Below, piece by piece: positions 63,080-64,000 of a DNA stretch of 64,000 bases. The DNA comes from Fictibacillus sp. b24. GTDB taxonomy: Bacteria > Bacillota > Bacilli > Bacillales > Fictibacillaceae. The notes beneath the pieces were generated by a model. That model was not told where the DNA came from and did no database searches. It was given only the letters and a program-made list of their open reading frames with translations. Location of the stretch: positions 1,488,001-1,552,000 of the forward strand of contig NZ_JAUCES010000005.1 in the NCBI RefSeq assembly GCF_030348825.1, in the 5' to 3' direction. Both the position numbers and the translations under genes were made by a program. The first letter of the stretch is position 1, and each line of letters opens with the position of its first letter.

Positions 63080-64000
63080 ATGTCGCTAACGTCTCTGCTT
63101 TATAAGAAACTTGAAGAGACCAAATGGTTAACAATGGAGGAATATATGGAGTACGCTCTATATCATCCTACAAAGGGTTATTACATGAACGATAACAAGA
63201 AAATCGGAAGAAATGGTGACTTTTATACGTCAAGTTTCGTGTCAGATGTATTTGCAACCGTTTGGGCTGATTTCTTTGTAAAGAAAATTACTCATAATAA
63301 CTTAGACCCTGTAGTAGTAGAATTTGGAGGAGGCAATGGTCATTTCGCTCAGCAAATTCAAACCGCTTGGAATAACAACCATACAGCTCCTATAAAGTAT
63401 ATAATTGTAGAACGAAGTCCCTTTCACAGAAAATTGCTAGAAGAAGCGTTAGTAGATACATCTGTAACGATTTTAAGTTCTTTTGAAGAACTTAAACAAG
63501 AATATCCATCCTTTAGAGGCATCATTTTTGCAAATGAAGTTCTTGATGCTTTTCCGCTTCGGATCTTTAAGTCCAAAAAAGAAGGCTGGTATGAAAAAGG
63601 TGTTACCTTAAAAAGTAAAGATCGAGAACTTTCCTTCGAGTATAAAAAGGTCGAGAATCGATCCTTGCTTCAAACTTTAGATGAAATCTTTGAGAGTCGA
63701 AACAAACAGAATGAATTAGAAGTCTCTTTTCAAATGTTGCAATGGTTAAAGGAATTATATGAATGGACAGATAATGAATCTTGCTTATATTTTGTTGATT
63801 ATGGGCTCAGTGGCGATGAATGGAATAATGCTTACTTGAAAGAGGGAAGTATTCGAGGTTATTACCGTCATCAAATGCAGAACGATCCTTTAGCATATCC
63901 TGGGAAAATGGATATTACATATCACATAGATTGGGAGCAAGTACAGAAGACGGGTTATCAATATAGGGTTGAAACGCTTGAGATTATGAATCAAGGTGAC
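63080..64000 (+). CDS. SAM-dependent methyltransferase, MidA/NDUFAF7 (COG1565) family, cut by window end
   Basis: Open for 307 codons to the last base of the window, with no stop. The start MSLTSLLYKKLEETKWLTMEEYMEYALYHPTKGYY is the COG1565 N-terminus; SAM motif EFGGGNGHFAQQ lies near residue 77 and ANEVLDAFP is the family's substrate-site motif. NDUFAF7-type proteins are arginine methyltransferases in mitochondria; the bacterial role is unknown. ATG 63080 is 2 nt after the yqgX stop. In bacilli such genes lie close to comG, expected just beyond the edge. Confidence 0.88.
   Translation, partial: MSLTSLLYKKLEETKWLTMEEYMEYALYHPTKGYYMNDNKKIGRNGDFYTSSFVSDVFATVWADFFVKKITHNNLDPVVVEFGGGNGHFAQQIQTAWNNNHTAPIKYIIVERSPFHRKLLEEALVDTSVTILSSFEELKQEYPSFRGIIFANEVLDAFPLRIFKSKKEGWYEKGVTLKSKDRELSFEYKKVENRSLLQTLDEIFESRNKQNELEVSFQMLQWLKELYEWTDNESCLYFVDYGLSGDEWNNAYLKEGSIRGYYRHQMQNDPLAYPGKMDITYHIDWEQVQKTGYQYRVETLEIMNQGD

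Overview
The window is a stretch of chromosome from a low-GC, endospore-forming member of the Bacillaceae. The evidence is the gene content and order: recO-ccpN-yqfL-yqxD-dnaG-sigA-cccA-trmK-yqfO-ispH-yqfQ-cshB-nfo-yqfT, then znuCB-zur, yqfX-ispG-yqfZ, yqgB/yqgC-sodA-yqgE-pbpA-pst, and yqgN-yqgQ-glcK-yqgS-yqgT-yqgW-yqgX. This follows the yqf/yqg region of Bacillus subtilis as I remember it. A Fictibacillus-like genus is my best guess, but the sequence alone does not prove a genus. I see no insertion sequence, prophage or CRISPR array.

Layout. 1-6 kb: end of recO, the gluconeogenic repressor ccpN (apparently starting at a rare AUC codon), its modulator yqfL, yqxD, and the dnaG-sigA pair. 6-9 kb: an acyl-CoA dehydrogenase and acyl-CoA ligase operon under a good cre site. 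9-16 kb: housekeeping (cytochrome c, tRNA methyltransferase, IspH, CshB, endonuclease IV). 16-24 kb: a purine permease and two metal-uptake systems: manganese (mntBCA with two MntR-type boxes) and zinc (znuCB-zur with a Zur box). 24-30 kb: ispG, small membrane and LysM proteins, a Na/Pi cotransporter. 30.4-31.2 kb: six tRNA genes (Asn, Met, His, Ile2, Ser, Phe) plus a structured segment that begins with a copy of the tRNA-Phe 5' end. 31-41 kb: sodA, yqgE, pbpA, and the phosphate operon pstSCAB-phoU behind four regularly spaced Pho boxes.

41.3-49.4 kb is the least conventional region. A tight four-gene operon encodes an HTH-DUF4912 protein, a 933-residue GH57 branching-enzyme/GT4 glycosyltransferase fusion, an 803-residue sugar nucleotidyltransferase fused to an apparently inactivated phosphohexomutase domain, and a GH15 glucoamylase-type hydrolase. 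It has a long leader with a hairpin. None of these proteins has a signal peptide, so this looks like a cytoplasmic alpha-glucan or oligosaccharide system whose product is unknown. It sits between yqzC/yqzD-type genes and a zinc-free rpmG paralogue.

49.5-64 kb: rpmG, yqgN, a DUF92 membrane protein, mobA, two HAD/unknown genes, an M42 aminopeptidase, an orphan GerA-family (SpoVAF-like) germination protein, glcK, an LTA synthase, a gamma-glutamyl-diamino acid endopeptidase, yqgW, yqgX and a MidA-type methyltransferase cut by the window end. Three copies of one dispersed intergenic repeat (16.2, 54.8 and 57.9 kb) and a 5 x 20-bp tandem array (24.46 kb) are the main non-coding oddities.
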